Made by a program: the position numbers and the translations under genes
The notes under the pieces: model-generated
Database searches by the model: none
What the model was told of the DNA's origin: nothing
Seen by the model: only the letters and a program-made list of their open reading frames with translations
Shown here: in pieces, positions 34,037-46,720 of the stretch
How positions within the stretch are numbered: the stretch's first letter is position 1
How the letters are laid out: each line of letters starts with the position of its first letter
Source of the DNA: Amborella trichopoda
Lineage: Eukaryota; Streptophyta; Magnoliopsida; Amborellales; Amborellaceae
Assembly: GCF_000471905.2 (NCBI RefSeq)
Contig: NW_006499751.1
Coordinates: 2,768,084-2,832,083, forward strand
Direction of reading: 5' to 3'
DNA length: 64,000 bases

Positions 34037-35424
34037 ATTTCGAGCTTGATCCAAGCACCAAAACACGAGTTTTAGGTCAATGATTTCAGTCACAAAAAGT
34101 CCCAAAAATCGACTGTGACCCAGGGTTTCGGTGCTGCGAAACCCTGTTTGTTTTGGGCGACACCAGCAATGTCGCCCGGGCGACACCACCAGTGCCACCC
34201 AGGTCCAGGGCGACACACCCCCTGTCGCCAAAATATAGAAGTCTCGGAAATTTCTGAGACTTTTCAGTTTTGTTCCAAAGACTCTCTTGTGGTTGCTCAA
34301 AATATTTCATATCAAAATAAACTTTTTAAAAATACAAAAACAATATTTTCCTTAATATAGGTATGTTCTATTTGCACTTTTCTGTTTTACTTTATTTTAA
34401 TTTATTTCATCTAAAATATTATTTTCCCTGTTTCTGTAATTTTACTATAACCTTATTTCATCAAAATTCATAAACTAAAAATTGAAAAAAAATTAAAAAT
34501 ATTTTGTTTTGGGGCGACACACCCATATCACCCAGTTTCAAAGGTCCCAAAAAAATTATGGGAACCCACATGCCTCTTCCAGAGACTATTGGCTTCTAGT
34601 TCACCAATTTTTGGCTTAAAATAAATTTTTTAAAAATAAAAAATAGATTTTTTTTTCTCCAAATAAGTCTATTCTATTCTTGGCTTTTTTATTTTATTTT
34701 AGTTTGTTAATTTTGATTGAAATCATGTTTTCCCTGCTTTCACCATGCTTAGTTTAACTATGTCTCATCAAAGTTAAAACGATAAAAAAATAAAAATAAA
34801 TAAAAATAAAATACATTGAGGGTTGCTTGCACCCTCCCTGAACCGTGTCCCATTCGAGTCACCCTTGACTCGGCCGCACTCAACTTAGCATGGACTGTGC
34901 CTAGTCTCACTGTTTTGATTATACTTTCTTACGGGTTTCTTGCCCATTTATTTATACTACGCTTCGAGCAAGCTTCACCTCAAAGCGTGCATCGCTAGGC
35001 ACGATTACTGCCTAGCGCTCGCTTTATTTCTTCATTACAATGTGTGCTTGACAATTATTTTAGATTGTGTGCTTCTTTACACACTCTAGCACACACCGGA
35101 CTGGGAATGCCTGGGAAACCAAAAAAAAATTATTTTGAAAACCCCCAAAATTCGCGTTAACGATGTGAGGGGAACCTAGCTTTGAGAGTCGAGGCGGTTG
35201 GGATTCACGTAACTTTAACTGTGAGCCCCCCTCCGTAATCCTGTGCCTCAAAGCAACTCCGTGTATAGTAGGACCTGGTGCAAATCCTATAATAGGAGGC
35301 CATGATGTATGTGAGGACCTATATCTGCCTAGCCAGATTTCAATAGTTAGGAACCCACTCTCAAGCCAAGCCTACCTATAACCTAAGTCAAAAGTTTTTG
35401 TGTGTTGTGCTTGCTTATTTATGT

Positions 35425-36280
35425 TGGTTAATCTTAGATCTCAGTCCGAACGTGCTTTTGGTCCGAGCTGAACCCTCTTGGTCTAAGTCCAGGCTTATAC
35501 CCAGCTTAGCCTAGGTCCGAACCAGGTTTTTCCAGATCCGAACTTAGGCCCTGTCTCGGTCCGAGCCAAAGGCTCATTCCCAGCTCATCTTTGATCTAGT
35601 CTAGGTCCATACCTGGTCTGATCAGCAAAACTCTCTAGGTCCAAGTTCAGGCTTATACCCAGCTTAGCCCAGGTCTGAACCAGGTTTTGCCTTGGTTCGA
35701 ACTTAGGCCCCTCTCAGTCCAAGCCGAAGGCTCGTTCTTAGTTCATCTTTAATTCAGTCCGGATCCATACCTGGTCTAATCATCATAACTCTCTGGGTCC
35801 AAGCCCAGTCTTGTACCTAGCTTAGCTCAGGTCCGATTCAGGTTCAAACCCAGGTCCGAACCTAGGGCCCCCCTTTTGGTCCCAGCCAAGGGCTCGTGCC
35901 TAAACCAGCCTTTATTCAGTCTGGGTCCACACCCAGTCTGATCTTCAATATTCTCTTCGTACAAGCCCAGGCTTGAACCCAGCTCTGTCCAGGTCTGAAC
36001 TAAGCTCACACCCAAGTCTGAACCAAAACCCACTCTTGGTCCAAGCCGAGACTCTTACCCATCTAGTTTAGATATCAGTCTAGGTTCTAACATAGGTCTA
36101 AGCATAAAGTTGCCTCTTGTGCTAAGCTAAGCTTACCCTAGTTCAGGGTTTGAACCAACACTCATTGAGTCTAGATTCTAATCTAGTCTTAGCCTAGGTC
36201 TCAGTTAAGGTTTCGCCCCTAGGGTCAGGCTAGGTCTGCCCTAAGTCGTCGAGTCTAGCTCTTACCTAAGTCTAGATTCT
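35425..36280 (+). repeat. 155-160-bp tandem repeat rich in ggtccgaacc
   Basis: Anchor words gcttagcctaggtccgaacc recur at about 35509, 35662, 35821 and 35982 (spacings 153, 159, 161). Degraded copies reach 36280. Each unit contains several smaller ggtc(c/t)gaacc or gtccaagcc words, so a short repeat is nested within the long one. It lies in the leader of element G before gag. Confidence 0.75.
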
Positions 36281-36301
36281 AGAACCCCACCGAAAGCAAT
36301 C

Positions 36302-37547
36302 ACCATGTCTGTCACTCAAGATGACTATGATGATTGCTCCACGGCCGACTGTAAGCCTAACCTGCCCAAACCTAGAAGCCAGTATGCCGCGATCCCTTGG
36401 GATTATCGACAAAACTCAGGTCAATCTATTATCCAACACCCAGGTCTTTAATTAGGGGCAGCATCCCAAAGGTAATCCTAATCCTGAAATCGGTGTTGCC
36501 TACAAAGTTGGCTCCGCTCGAAAAACTTTGAATAGTCAGGGGGTCGGACCGGGCGTCATCCTACAAGGGCTTTTAAGCATCCAAAGTAGAAGCCGAGGGA
36601 GGGAAGAAGTTCAGGCCGTATCAAACCCCAATTCTCACAACTCGAACCGAGATAACCCCGAGGCACAATGATCTCAAACCAAGACCCACCTAGGTCTAAG
36701 GGATCTAACGCAGCCTCTAGCCACCATAGTACATCTCATGATGTCCTGAACACTGTACGAAGTAGAGGTGTCAATCTAGACCGACCCTTAAGTGAGATGG
36801 AAGTCCAAGTTGCCCTTAAAAGTCTTGTTGACCTAGGTTACACCTTCATGCCCCAGTTAAGGGTCAATCCCAAAGGGTATAGGCCAACCCCTAGCACAAC
36901 CAAGTCATCTGATTCTTCAATCGGTCCCTCTAGTTCATCCGGTCCAACAAACCGTACAATTTTCGCAACCGGTGGCAATACCTATGGGCCCCTCAGGCAC
37001 AAATGTTTCAAACTGCCCCAGTGACTGCGGCTCATCAATCTCAGGCCCATGCAGACCAACATGTACCCCAAGTCTCGATTCACCAGTCTACGCTTGGGAA
37101 TCCACCTACCGGTGGGCCTACTGTCATGCCAAATACCCAACACAAAGGCTTCATAAAAGCAATGCAAGATATGCTTACAAGAATGGGAATGCATGAAATT
37201 TTACCCCGAAGGCCTATGTTCATGAGACCCTTGGAGGCATTGAAGACCTTCCCCTGGGATTTATCATCCTAGAATTTAGAAACAAGTTCAATGGGAAGAG
37301 CAATCCAGATACTCACGTCAACGCGTAGCTCCTTTTCGTTCGAGCTTTATGAGATAGACCTAACCAGCTGAAGGCCATATTTTCGATAACATTAACCAAC
37401 TAGGCCTTGAACTGACATCAGAGAACAATGTCCACTCAATCACATGTCACTCCAAATGAAATGTTCAACCTATTCATCTCTCACTACTGCGGGTCAACAC
37501 TTAAGGAGTTACCGTTCGGAGACGTAATAATTTTAAGGAGGGCACTT
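36302..37547 (+). pseudogene. gag remnant of element G
   Basis: A frame opens at 36304 (MSVTQDDYDDC...) and reaches AIPWDYRQ, the PWDY motif seen near the start of many plant gypsy gag proteins. It stops at 36449. Frames at 36668-37024 and 37003-37272 continue it (PLSEMEVQVALKSLVDLGYT; MQDMLTRMGMHEILPRRPM). After a stop come LEFRNKFNGKSNPDTHVNA and the start of the capsid fold, with further stops. It ends at the junction at 37547. Confidence 0.6.
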
Positions 37548-38043
37548 GGAATGAGTGAGATACAGGCCCCGAAAGTCACTGCCTGTGATTGTAAAAACAT
37601 CTACTTTTAATGGTGTTTTGGTGTTGGGTGGCCACACTGGAATAATGTGTGACCTACCCTCTTTTGGTATTTTGCCCATAACTTTGTCTTTAAGTGCCTG
37701 ATTAAGCTGAAACTTGACCCATACGGGTTTTCGACCGTGCCAGATATAATGGCGATGATCCCACAGCTGTTTGACACACCAAAAATATAATTCTAGTTAC
37801 GGGGTCCATTTCAAGGTGCTAGAGGCCAATTTTTTTGAAATTGTTTCTTTGTGTTCACTGCCTTAGACATGTCTGATCACGATGAAACTTGGCAGGTGGC
37901 CTTTTGGAGTGTTGATGAAGATCTTGACTAGTTCTAAGGTCACTCTAAGACTGTCGAAATTTCCACTATTTTGTAGGTTTTATTGACTTGCTTCCTCTTT
38001 ATTCCGCATCAGGGACCATGTTGCTAGAAAATGTGTTCAAACA
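37548..38043 (-). mobile_element. 5' part of a minus-strand Tat LTR
   Basis: It matches LTR B 8852-9341 nearly end to end. Shared words include aatgagtgagatac, gaaacttgacccata, gggttttc.accgtgcc and cttagacatgtc. On the minus strand it starts at 38043 with TGTTTGAACACATTTTC. The left end is a break in element G. The right end is a true LTR terminus followed by gtgac. Confidence 0.75.
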
Positions 38044-39718
38044 GTGACAACTTTGTACTTATAATTTTGGAGTTGTACATAATAACTATTGTCGTAGCGA
38101 TTTTGTTGAGAAGTTATTATAAGATTGAATGTGGATGTGAGAAGTTATTGTAAGCTTGAATGTGGATGCAGTATTGATGTTGTACATCAAATGTAACATC
38201 AAGGAGCTATGTTGAGGACTATCTATAATACTGTTTTGGCATATCAACAACTTCATCATGAAATTCATTCATGATTCACCTCTTATGGGCTCCATTTACA
38301 TACCATTTTTTGTGAAAGTCAAATGTGCAAAAACCCTCCAAATTCTTGTTCCCAATTCACGTTAAAAGGAAACAACTTGTTCCAAACTCATATGATATAG
38401 TTCTCTGTGATTGTGTTTGTGTGTGAGAAAAAGAGAGAGAGAGAGAGTATATAGTTCTCTATGATTGTGTTTATGTGAGAGAGAGAAAGAGAGAGCGGGA
38501 GAGAAAATTTACAACAAAATTAGTTAATTTTTCCATCAAGTCATTCTAGATAATCCCATTTTCACATCAAATTCATAAACATGGACATTCACCTGGCATG
38601 TAACTTGAGAGAGAGAAAGAGAGAGGTTCAAACCATAACTTACCCATCAAATAAGAAAACCTTTATTCATGTCCAAGTTGTTTCCTTTCGGAAAAAAAAA
38701 TTCCATGTATGACATTGATACCAAAAACAAAATGATTGTCTCATATCTTTTGAATGACATAGGACTACATAGACATAAGAAAGAAAACTGCTCCTATCTT
38801 CCCCTTCCTTCTATTCAACCAAAGTCTGTGAATTACTTGCTACTCTCTTTTTTGGTAGAAGTTCTTCATCCATCAATTATGCTACAAATGTGGGTTGAGA
38901 ATCCAATTCTATGCCAACTTCATCGTTTGCTTGCTCCTAGCAGACACCACATCTTAACAATGTATGATCTTATCAAAGAAAAGAAAATACAAAACTATCA
39001 TTAGCAAATATTAGAGGGAGAGCAAGCAACAAATGCTTGTGCAACTATAAAACCCAAGTAATAAAAAGTATAACATTGGCGATTTTTATGATACTTTTTT
39101 TACATTGATTTTGTGCATCAAGATCAAGATCAAGGGAAAAAATGTATATCAAGCTACAACAAGTAATGTTCAGTGTATATGCACTAAATTGGAATAAATC
39201 CTCTGCTCTGTCTAATGCATGTGTTCTAAATCAATTTACATTCAATTGTTTCATCGTGTATTCTCCCATTATTTCAAAGACGTAAAACCCTTATAATGTA
39301 GTTTACGTATGGACATCAATCTCTTCTAAATTTATTTTGCAGCCCCATGGACTTTATAAGATATGGAAATTGCAGCTACCTATCCACTATATACATAGAA
39401 AATCTTAAATAAAAACATAATATACAAGACTACTTTGACAATAGGAATGCAATATATGACAATCACAAGGATATTTTTAACAATTTTTTTGATAATGTAG
39501 GGCCTTTCCACCACTAATCAACATAAAAACCCATTCAGTGACAATCTTGAGGTGGCTACTCATTTGTACCTCTATTAGGAATTTTATTTGCAAATGTGTT
39601 GGATCTCAACAAGGTTTACAAAACAAGTCAATATAATAGCTATAATGAACCAAATACTAAATTGACTGATTCTAATTGAACCTATATTTTTTTGGGATAT
39701 TTTTTAAAGGGAAAAGTT
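38044..39718. other. AT-rich intergenic DNA
   Basis: No supported gene. A 54-bp block with gttctctgtgattgtgttt and a GA run is duplicated at 38396-38450 and 38451-38505. A 111-codon plus frame at 38669-39004 has no recognised motif, and its codon content looks like the surrounding AT-rich DNA. Confidence 0.6.
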
Positions 39719-40088
39719 TATATAAGGTAGCAACCTTAAAATATAGAACTATGGATGCACTTTAAAAATCCATTGGTTATTGTTTGAATGTTGAAAACCC
39801 GTCTAATCAATTATCTCGACATTGAGATGTATGACTATGAAAAAAAAATGGATTCTAAGTCCTAGAAATGGTGCATCTTACAACACATTATCTAGACCGT
39901 CTATTTTCAAGATTTTCATATGTTAATAGATCTACTTGATTTTAATCATTTTTGGAGTTCAAAATTTTATAATTAGATTTGAAAATAGATTTTGAGATAA
40001 TCTTAAAAATATTTTACATCAAAATTATATGTTATGATAAAATTTGATGGTACGCCTTGAATGGATTGTTTAAGATTGCAACCTTATA
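39719..40088 (+). mobile_element. MITE-like inverted-repeat element, copy 1
   Basis: Ends are TATATAAGGTAGCAACCTTA and, in reverse complement, TATAAGGTTGCAATCTTAAA. The interior shares gacattgagatgtatga, tggattctaagtcctag and ttttcaagattttca with copies at 45527 and 49053. It is 370 bp, has no coding capacity, and its target duplication could not be fixed. Confidence 0.65.
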
Positions 40089-43000
40089 GAAACCACACGC
40101 TTTTTAAAATTATATATGAACTGAGATAATTTCATTTTATATCAGTCACTTGGGCTTTTAGTATTGGAGTTGCTTAAACAAACACAAATATAGTGAAAAA
40201 TCAAAATGAAGATAGAATACCACACCAAAAAATCAATAAGGAAAAAACCCCAAGATTAAAGTAAAAAAAAAAAAAGTCATCAAGTCCATGTTTTAGTGGG
40301 CCTGTAAATTCATATTTAAGACGAACAATAGGCCCTAGAGAGAGGGAAGAGAGAGAAATAGAGAAAGGGATTATTAGCATGCTAATTCTTCACCAAAAGT
40401 GAATATATATCGTAAGTAATCCATACCTTATTCAAAATCAAGATCTTGAGAGTAGCTTTGAACTTGAATCTAATATTGGGTTCTCAAAGAGGCAATCCTC
40501 CATTCAGTCTTCAACCAAAAAATTGGTGTTTCCCTAATAGAGGTCTTGAGGGAGAGGGAGGGCAAGGCGTGAGAGAATGGTAAGGTGAGAGAGAATAGAG
40601 TACTTTCCGGTATTTTATAGGCAATAGAGATAGTATGGGAGAGGGCAAGGCATAACGGTTAGAGACGCACAGAACGGTTAGAGACGCACAGAGGATGGGG
40701 AAGGTAAAGAGGGAGGGAGGGAGAGAGAGAAAGAGGAGAAACGTGTAAGAGAGAGGGGATGGGCCAAAATTCAAAATTCCTTCATTTTATTATTTGCTTT
40801 TTAAATTTTTGAAAATGCCCTTTTATATAGGCTTTGAGTTCTTTTAATACGAGGGTAATGGGGGGTAAAAAAGAAGTTCATAAGAGACTCTAACTTGAAC
40901 ACTTGAACCTATGTTTTTTAGTGGGTTGTTAACTCTAGAAAATCCATATATATATATATATAGAGAGAGAAGAAAGAGATGCCTCTCCTTTGGCCTTAAT
41001 ACCTTGTGTGGTATAGCATGATCTTAATGCCCAGTATGGAGCATGCAGTGATCCATTTTTCAATGACAAGGTCAAGGATTCTTTCTACCACTTCTTGATT
41101 ACTTTGCTGATCCATTTGTGTGTGGTATAGCATGCTCTGAATGCTCAGTATGGAGCATGCAGTGATCCATTTTTCGATGACAAGGTCAAGGATTCTTTCT
41201 ACCACTTCTTGATTACTTTGCTGATCCATTTCATTGATTACTAGATGCTTATTTCATGCTATTATACCTTGAATTCATGTCTAGTCGATCATACCTTGCC
41301 TTGGCATCATTTGAATTTGTTATTTTTGCCCATTTTTGCTAAATTTTATTGCACTTTCTTTCGAAAAATTATCAGGTATTTTAGCTCCTTTTGGATCCCA
41401 AAAGGCCAGCTTTGAGTTGTTATTATGCCAAAGTTTTTCTTCCACATTAGCGACCACATCCTACAGACTTGCTCATATTAATCACAACGCACTACACTCT
41501 CTCTATTCTATTGTTTTTTACACTGAGAACCATCTTCTTTTGAGTATTTTTCAATATTGGTTACCTCATTGCATATTGTTTCCTAAATTCTAGACTTAGT
41601 TTGGCCATTACCTTGTGTTATTGGAGTATGACAATCATATGGGTTGAAACTACATTCTTAATTCACTTACATTGATCCATGTAAAAGCTTCCCTTCACTT
41701 GAGTCCTATGAGCAAAGTTTGGTGTCATTCACATATTAGGAGATTGGCATAATAGTGTATTAAAGCGTATATACTTTGTTTTATTTTATAGCCTAATGTT
41801 TAAGGGTTGAATTTGTTATGTAATATTGGGTACTTATTGTTTGTTTGGCCGATCTCCATGTTATGTGATTGAGTCGAACTAATGCTGGATCAAGTTAGGG
41901 TATTGTAAAAATCTTTTAGAACTTGCATATGCATAAAATTTTGAGCTATACAACCCTATACGTTGCTGTAAATTAAAGTTAAGAGTTGGTTTTTTGTCTT
42001 AAAGAGGCAAAATTTAAAAGTTGTGTTATCTTGAGCACGGCGTCTGACACACCACATATATAGGATGACATAACTCAAAATTTAATACATGAATAAAGCC
42101 CAAAACACAACAAACCTTAACTTGGTCTATTTCTTGCTCCACTCAACACAAAAGATTGGCCAAAATAATATTACATAACCAATTAGTCATGAAATCTGTC
42201 CATTAATATTAAGAGTTAGAATATGTCAAATTACATACTCATAAAAATATTAATATGCCAATTTCCAAATACAAAAGCATAATTGTGCACAAGGTCTCAA
42301 GATTATGGAAAGCCCCACATGGATCATAATTTTACCGGTTAGGGACTTAGTTTCAACCCATATGATTGCCCTACTCTAGTAGCATGAGAAATATGGTCCA
42401 ATCTAATGTGGATGATGGGAAACAATGAAATAGGATAGCAAGCTCTAACTTATGTTAAAGGTACTCAAAATAAATTCAAGCAAGGTTCTATGGAGTAAAC
42501 TTGAGAGTGGTGCATGGTCCACAAGAATGCCTATGTTGTGAAAATTGAGCAAAATAGTGGGAGATGAAATTTTGGCATTAGGACATCTTATCAAAATGAA
42601 GATTTGGATCTCACAAGGAGCTCAAAACATGGCTGATTTTGGTTTAGAGAATATAAAAATTCAACTAGACAAAGTATAGTGGAGTTGGTTTTAGGTAAGG
42701 GCGGTTATTTCGGATAGAACTTCATCAACCATCTGTTAATTGCCCTTACTTTACTTAAAGATGAATGAGGAAAGTGAGCACACATGTCCTCAAGTGGATT
42801 ATAGTATTCCATCCTTACCCCTTAGTTTGTTAACGAAAAAGAAAGGAACGGTTTGGCATAATTCCTTTGATATTAAGAGATTTTTTATTTTGCCCTTTCA
42901 AGTGTTGTTAAAAGCCAGAAAGGTATTATTTCAATTTTACCCTTCCCTTTGGGCATGAGCATTTTATGTGAGCCCAATATGGGGTCCTCCTCCAAAGATG

Positions 43001-43130
43001 CGTGATGGATACCCTCGTTAAGTTATTTTGACATAGTCTTTAGAAGCATACTAAGAAAATTGGTAGATGTAAAAAATACCCAAACATACATGTCTTTATC
43101 TATTGAGATATCTTGTTAAGCATATGTAAT
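40089..43130. other. Intergenic DNA with GA-rich block and small tandem duplication
   Basis: There is no supported gene. 40320-40760 is GA-rich and includes a direct duplication of acggttagagacgcacag at about 40653-40690. A 114-bp unit is duplicated in tandem at 41011-41124 and 41125-41230 (gtatagcatg ... tgctgatccattt) with few differences, suggesting a fairly recent event. A short AT-GA microsatellite sits at 40948-40975. Open frames at 41336-41593 and 42740-42958 have no recognisable features. Confidence 0.6.
41011..41230 (+). repeat. 114-bp tandem duplication
   Basis: Two copies of gtatagcatg(a/c)tct(t/g)aatg, then gagcatgcagtgatcc, then cttgattactttgctgatcc. Only a handful of differences are visible between the copies. 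Confidence 0.85.
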
Positions 43131-45405
43131 TGATCGGGGCCTGATTTTTTCCTCGCAAGGACGGCAAGATAAAATCCTCTCTCAAACAACCACAGAGGAT
43201 CCGCCCACGCTGCATGTTTGGGAGTGTGTCTCCTATGTGCAAATAAGAACCAACAAAGAGAGAGATTTTACGACACGGATGCGTTTAGGCACCTACCTCA
43301 TCATTTGGGGGTTCAGGGACACACCTGGGCAGTTCGCCCTCTTAGAATAGTCACGAAGCCCTCCAGTTTTCTGCCAGCACGGTTTGGACCTTCCTCAGGC
43401 TTTAACACATCACTCCGTTCTCTTATGCTGAATACTGCAATGTGGATTCGTCGGTACTTCTCTATAAAGGTTCACTCAAATGAGGGGTTGGCTGGCAAGA
43501 GATAGAATGAGGGGAGAAATAGTGACAAGAATCCCCCTATCCGCACAAACGCTATGTGCTCAGGCGATCAGAGCAGCTAAAGAGTTAGAGCCCTCTTGAC
43601 TGTCGACTCAAGAAGACTCCACCCGAGTGAGTGAGGGAGAGAACGTACGTGTTCCTCGCGGCTCAACTCAACTATACGAAGCGAAAGTTAGAGCGACGGT
43701 CTAAGGGTTGGAACTCTCGGGCTAACTCTGAAGGGTACTGAGTCCAGTGTATGTCGGATAGAGGGATGTTGTGCAGAGCCTCAGGTTTGTTGCGTTTATG
43801 CTCGAATCGCAAAGGGGAAGGTCGCAAAGGGAGATGGGACCACAGGTTCCTGACTCTGAGTCCTTCAGCACGACGAAAATGAGAGAAAGAAAGGGAAAGA
43901 GACGAGATCGCGTGTTTGTCGTGGGTCTAGATTGCTGCGCAGGCCAAGCATCGAGTGGAAGAAAGAATGGGAGAAAGAGGAGAGAGAGTGAGCTTGAGGC
44001 GTTGCCTAGCTTAAGAGGAGAGAGAGAATGGGATCGTGCACTCAGGATGGTTCAAGGGTATTTTCTATCTCGAAAGGTTTTTCTCTCCTCACCGTTGGAC
44101 CCAAGGGTTAGAAGCAATAGACGAGTAGACACAAGCTCAATGCATCTATTTCGTTAATGAATGATCCAGCTCTTTTACAATTGACCTAAGCATGTTTATA
44201 TAAAGAACCCACCAAATAGGGGTGGATGCTCAAAACTAAGTCCAATTATAATTAAAAGAAATTACAATAAAATCTAGAATTTATGAATAATGACCAAAAT
44301 GGCCCTTAAACCTTTTGTACTAATGATGAAACCATCCCTCTCTGAGGGGCCTTTCGCCATTGCCAGATCTTGAAAGATTTTTCGGATGTTTGTGATGGTG
44401 GTTCAGACGATCCATCATCATAGTCTTGATGCTTGCTTGATTCTGAGGAGTTTGATGTCTTTTAATCGTCTTGAGACGGACTTTTCCCAAGAGGTAGAAA
44501 TCCGGCTAAATCGTAACCTTTGTTCGTCAATGCAATACGATCCATGGTACTCGGAGTCTTTATTTTGATTGCAATTTAAAGGGGAGACTACAATGGTCGT
44601 TCTTCACCAAGTTTTGTCCATTTTGATTCTTGGTTGAAGTATTTCTGAATTTGGGAGATCGCCAGAAAAAGGGATTCCAGCAACTGGGTGATCTTACTTT
44701 CTTCAACCATGGAATTTGTGATTATCCGACCTTAGATTATATCAACTTGTAGCCCTTCATGATACGGTCTCTCTTCGCAATGATCTAATGTACGGATTTC
44801 GAGTTATTGCTTCACGAAGTTCGAGATGAATTTTCTTCAAAAACTCTGATTTCTATGGTTTCAGGCTCATTTTCTTTCTAGAAAAGCTTTGGTTCTGTGT
44901 CACGTCATGACGCGTGCCATATGTCAAAATGACCGGGTCATCGAGACCTAACTTGTGTTTGAATTTAAGCTTGATCCGATTCCAAACGAGTGATATGTAG
45001 GCGTTTGCATATCATCCCAAGATGTGACGAACGAAGCCTTCATGATCGGGTACTGGATCGGTGAGGCCATACTGCAATAGTGTAAAACCTATCCGTTTGT
45101 GGTAATTTGGGTCCAAAATATTTCAGGGAGGTCCAATTAAGCCCAAATTTTGTCTCTGAGGGTTTTCAACGTTCTGGATGCTATGGCAATGGTCTGATAT
45201 TGTTTTGAAGCCCTTAGCATAGGGATATAGTTATCAGATCTTTTGTTGGCATGATAGTACTCTTTTCAAGGTTGCCTAGTTTCAGGTTTATTTTGCAGTG
45301 TTCCCTTGGTCTAGTAGTGTCTTGGTTACCGGCATGACCAGATCGTCACTGGCTTTCTCCTTATTTGCAACAAGGATGTAAGTACATCAAAAATCACGTA
45401 TAACA
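43131..45405 (-). mobile_element. Solo LTR of a Tat-like retrotransposon (LTR E)
   Basis: On the minus strand it starts TGTTATACGTGATTTTTGAT (45405) and ends GGCCCCGATCA (43131). It is 2275 bp, with no primer site or internal sequence on either side. Flanking 5-mers are GTAAT (43126-43130) and ATAAT (45406-45410), a target duplication with one change. The minus-strand TATA box is ctttatataaa at 44195-44205. The U5 block (reverse of 43335-43375) and U3 phrases near 45165 relate it to LTRs A-D, but it is a distinct subfamily. I see no hairpin array. It most likely arose by recombination between the two LTRs of a complete element. Confidence 0.75.
44195..44205 (-). promoter_or_regulatory. TATA box of solo LTR E
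   Basis: The minus strand reads ctttatataaa, preceded by the 'gcatccaccc' block as in the sister LTRs. The solo LTR could in principle drive transcription towards lower coordinates. No gene lies there. Confidence 0.5.
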
Positions 45406-45526
45406 ATAATAAGTGATGGTATTTTGGTAATTTAATTACTTGTATTATGGCCCAAAAATCTCCTACTTTTTCAGGATTCCGTACCTATACCAAAGGTACT
45501 TCAAGAGTTTTTAGAAAAGGGTGTAG

Positions 45527-45903
45527 TTTGTATAGAGCTGAGGCTCTAAACAATCACAATAAAGTGCACCTTCAAATAGTGTCAAAAAATGTAGTTTAAA
45601 TACTAAAAATCTTTGTGATAGCCTTAAAATACATTTCATCTTTAATTTTAAATTTTAAAGCTTTAAAAAAAGAGTAGATCGAGCAGACGTATGAAAACTT
45701 GAAAATCTTGAAAATTGATGGTCCAAAAATGCATTACAAAATGCACTATTTTCAAAATTTGAAATCCATTTTTTCTCATGTCCATGCATCTTGATGTTGA
45801 GATGATCAATTTGAGGATATTTAGGCATGAAAACAACCTCTTCTAGTGAAATTTTGAGGTGGGCTTCAATTTGACTATTTAAAGCCTCAACTCTATATAA
45901 ATT
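45527..45903 (-). mobile_element. MITE-like inverted-repeat element, copy 2
   Basis: The ends form the longest terminal inverted repeat of the three copies, about 50 bp: TTTGTATAGAGCTGAGGCTC at the left and, in reverse complement, TTTATATAGAGTTGAGGCTT at the right. The interior, in reverse, carries gatcatctcaacatcaagat, aatggatttcaaattttg and ccatcaattttcaagat, matching copies 1 and 3. Confidence 0.7.
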
Positions 45904-46720
45904 GTTTCCTTTAGAAAAACATCATATGAGGTACCTGAGTGAAATAGTCATATTAACTTAACCATTTTGTTGATATAACGGTTGATTTGATTACTTTTAT
46001 GATTGTTTGTGTTTGATTTTATTTGGCAAATTGTTTCATGCGGGCTGGACCACATGGCTACATATGTCATCGAAAACATGTAAAGCATCCATCTTAAAGA
46101 TGGATGCAAGTAGGTGTTCCATTTAAAAACAATGGAAACTAATAGTTCAAATATTTTCTTACTAAAATTATTATTTCTAGTTTTTAAAAGTTACTTATTT
46201 TTTCGTATTCATGATGTCGATGTTAGGGATTATATGTCCTTAAAAATTAAGTTAAAACATCTATCTCAAAAATAGATTTATTAATAGGCCCGCATTTCTA
46301 CGGGCATGGCCGTAATTATTTTATTTTTTTAAAATATATAATTATTGTTATAAAGGCATAACAAAATTGATGAAGTAGTCAAATCAATCAATTTATAAAC
46401 AAAATAATTGACTTTAAAAGCGCAGTTCAGTACTTTAAAAGCGCAGTTCAGTAGAGGCACCTTAACTATTTTGTTATAAATACCCATTATTCCCCTTTTA
46501 GGATTTTGTGTCCTTAACAATCCCCAATAATTTGGCGTCTAGCTTACTAGAGACAAATAACCAAAATGACATTACTTTTTTCATATTCCTAATCCAAAGT
46601 AAGTGATTTTAGTAAAGAAACCACATGTTGCGGGTTTGGAATCGAATGATGAAATTAACCTCGCTTGTTACAAGTTCTTCGGACTATAATAGTTCTGATG
46701 AAAAGCCACTCACTTTTGAC
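45904..46720. other. AT-rich intergenic DNA
   Basis: No gene is seen. It contains a near-perfect palindrome gcatccatctt-a-aagatggatgc at 46086-46108 and a 20-bp direct duplication of actttaaaagcgcagttcag at 46410-46452. Confidence 0.6.

Larger units (their letters stand above)
33030..37547 (+). mobile_element. Truncated Ty3/gypsy element with tRNA-Lys primer site (element G)
   Basis: The element consists of a 986-bp 5' LTR, a primer site, a 2.3-kb leader with its own tandem repeat, and a broken gag. It ends abruptly at about 37547 in an unrelated LTR fragment. It inserted into the hairpin array of LTR D, giving AGCGC (33025-33029) as the left target-site copy. Pol and the 3' LTR are missing. 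It is a different lineage from the Tat elements around it, as LTR, primer and leader differ, though its gag 'PWDY' motif also occurs in Tat-like gags. Confidence 0.7.

Noticed and set aside
38669-39004. 111-codon frame as a small gene
   Set aside because: No recognisable motif, weak start context, AT-rich composition like its surroundings, and adjacent to GA microsatellites.
46086-46108. 11-bp palindrome with one-base loop as a terminator or microRNA stem
   Set aside because: Too short for a microRNA precursor and no associated gene. Likely a chance or transposon footprint.
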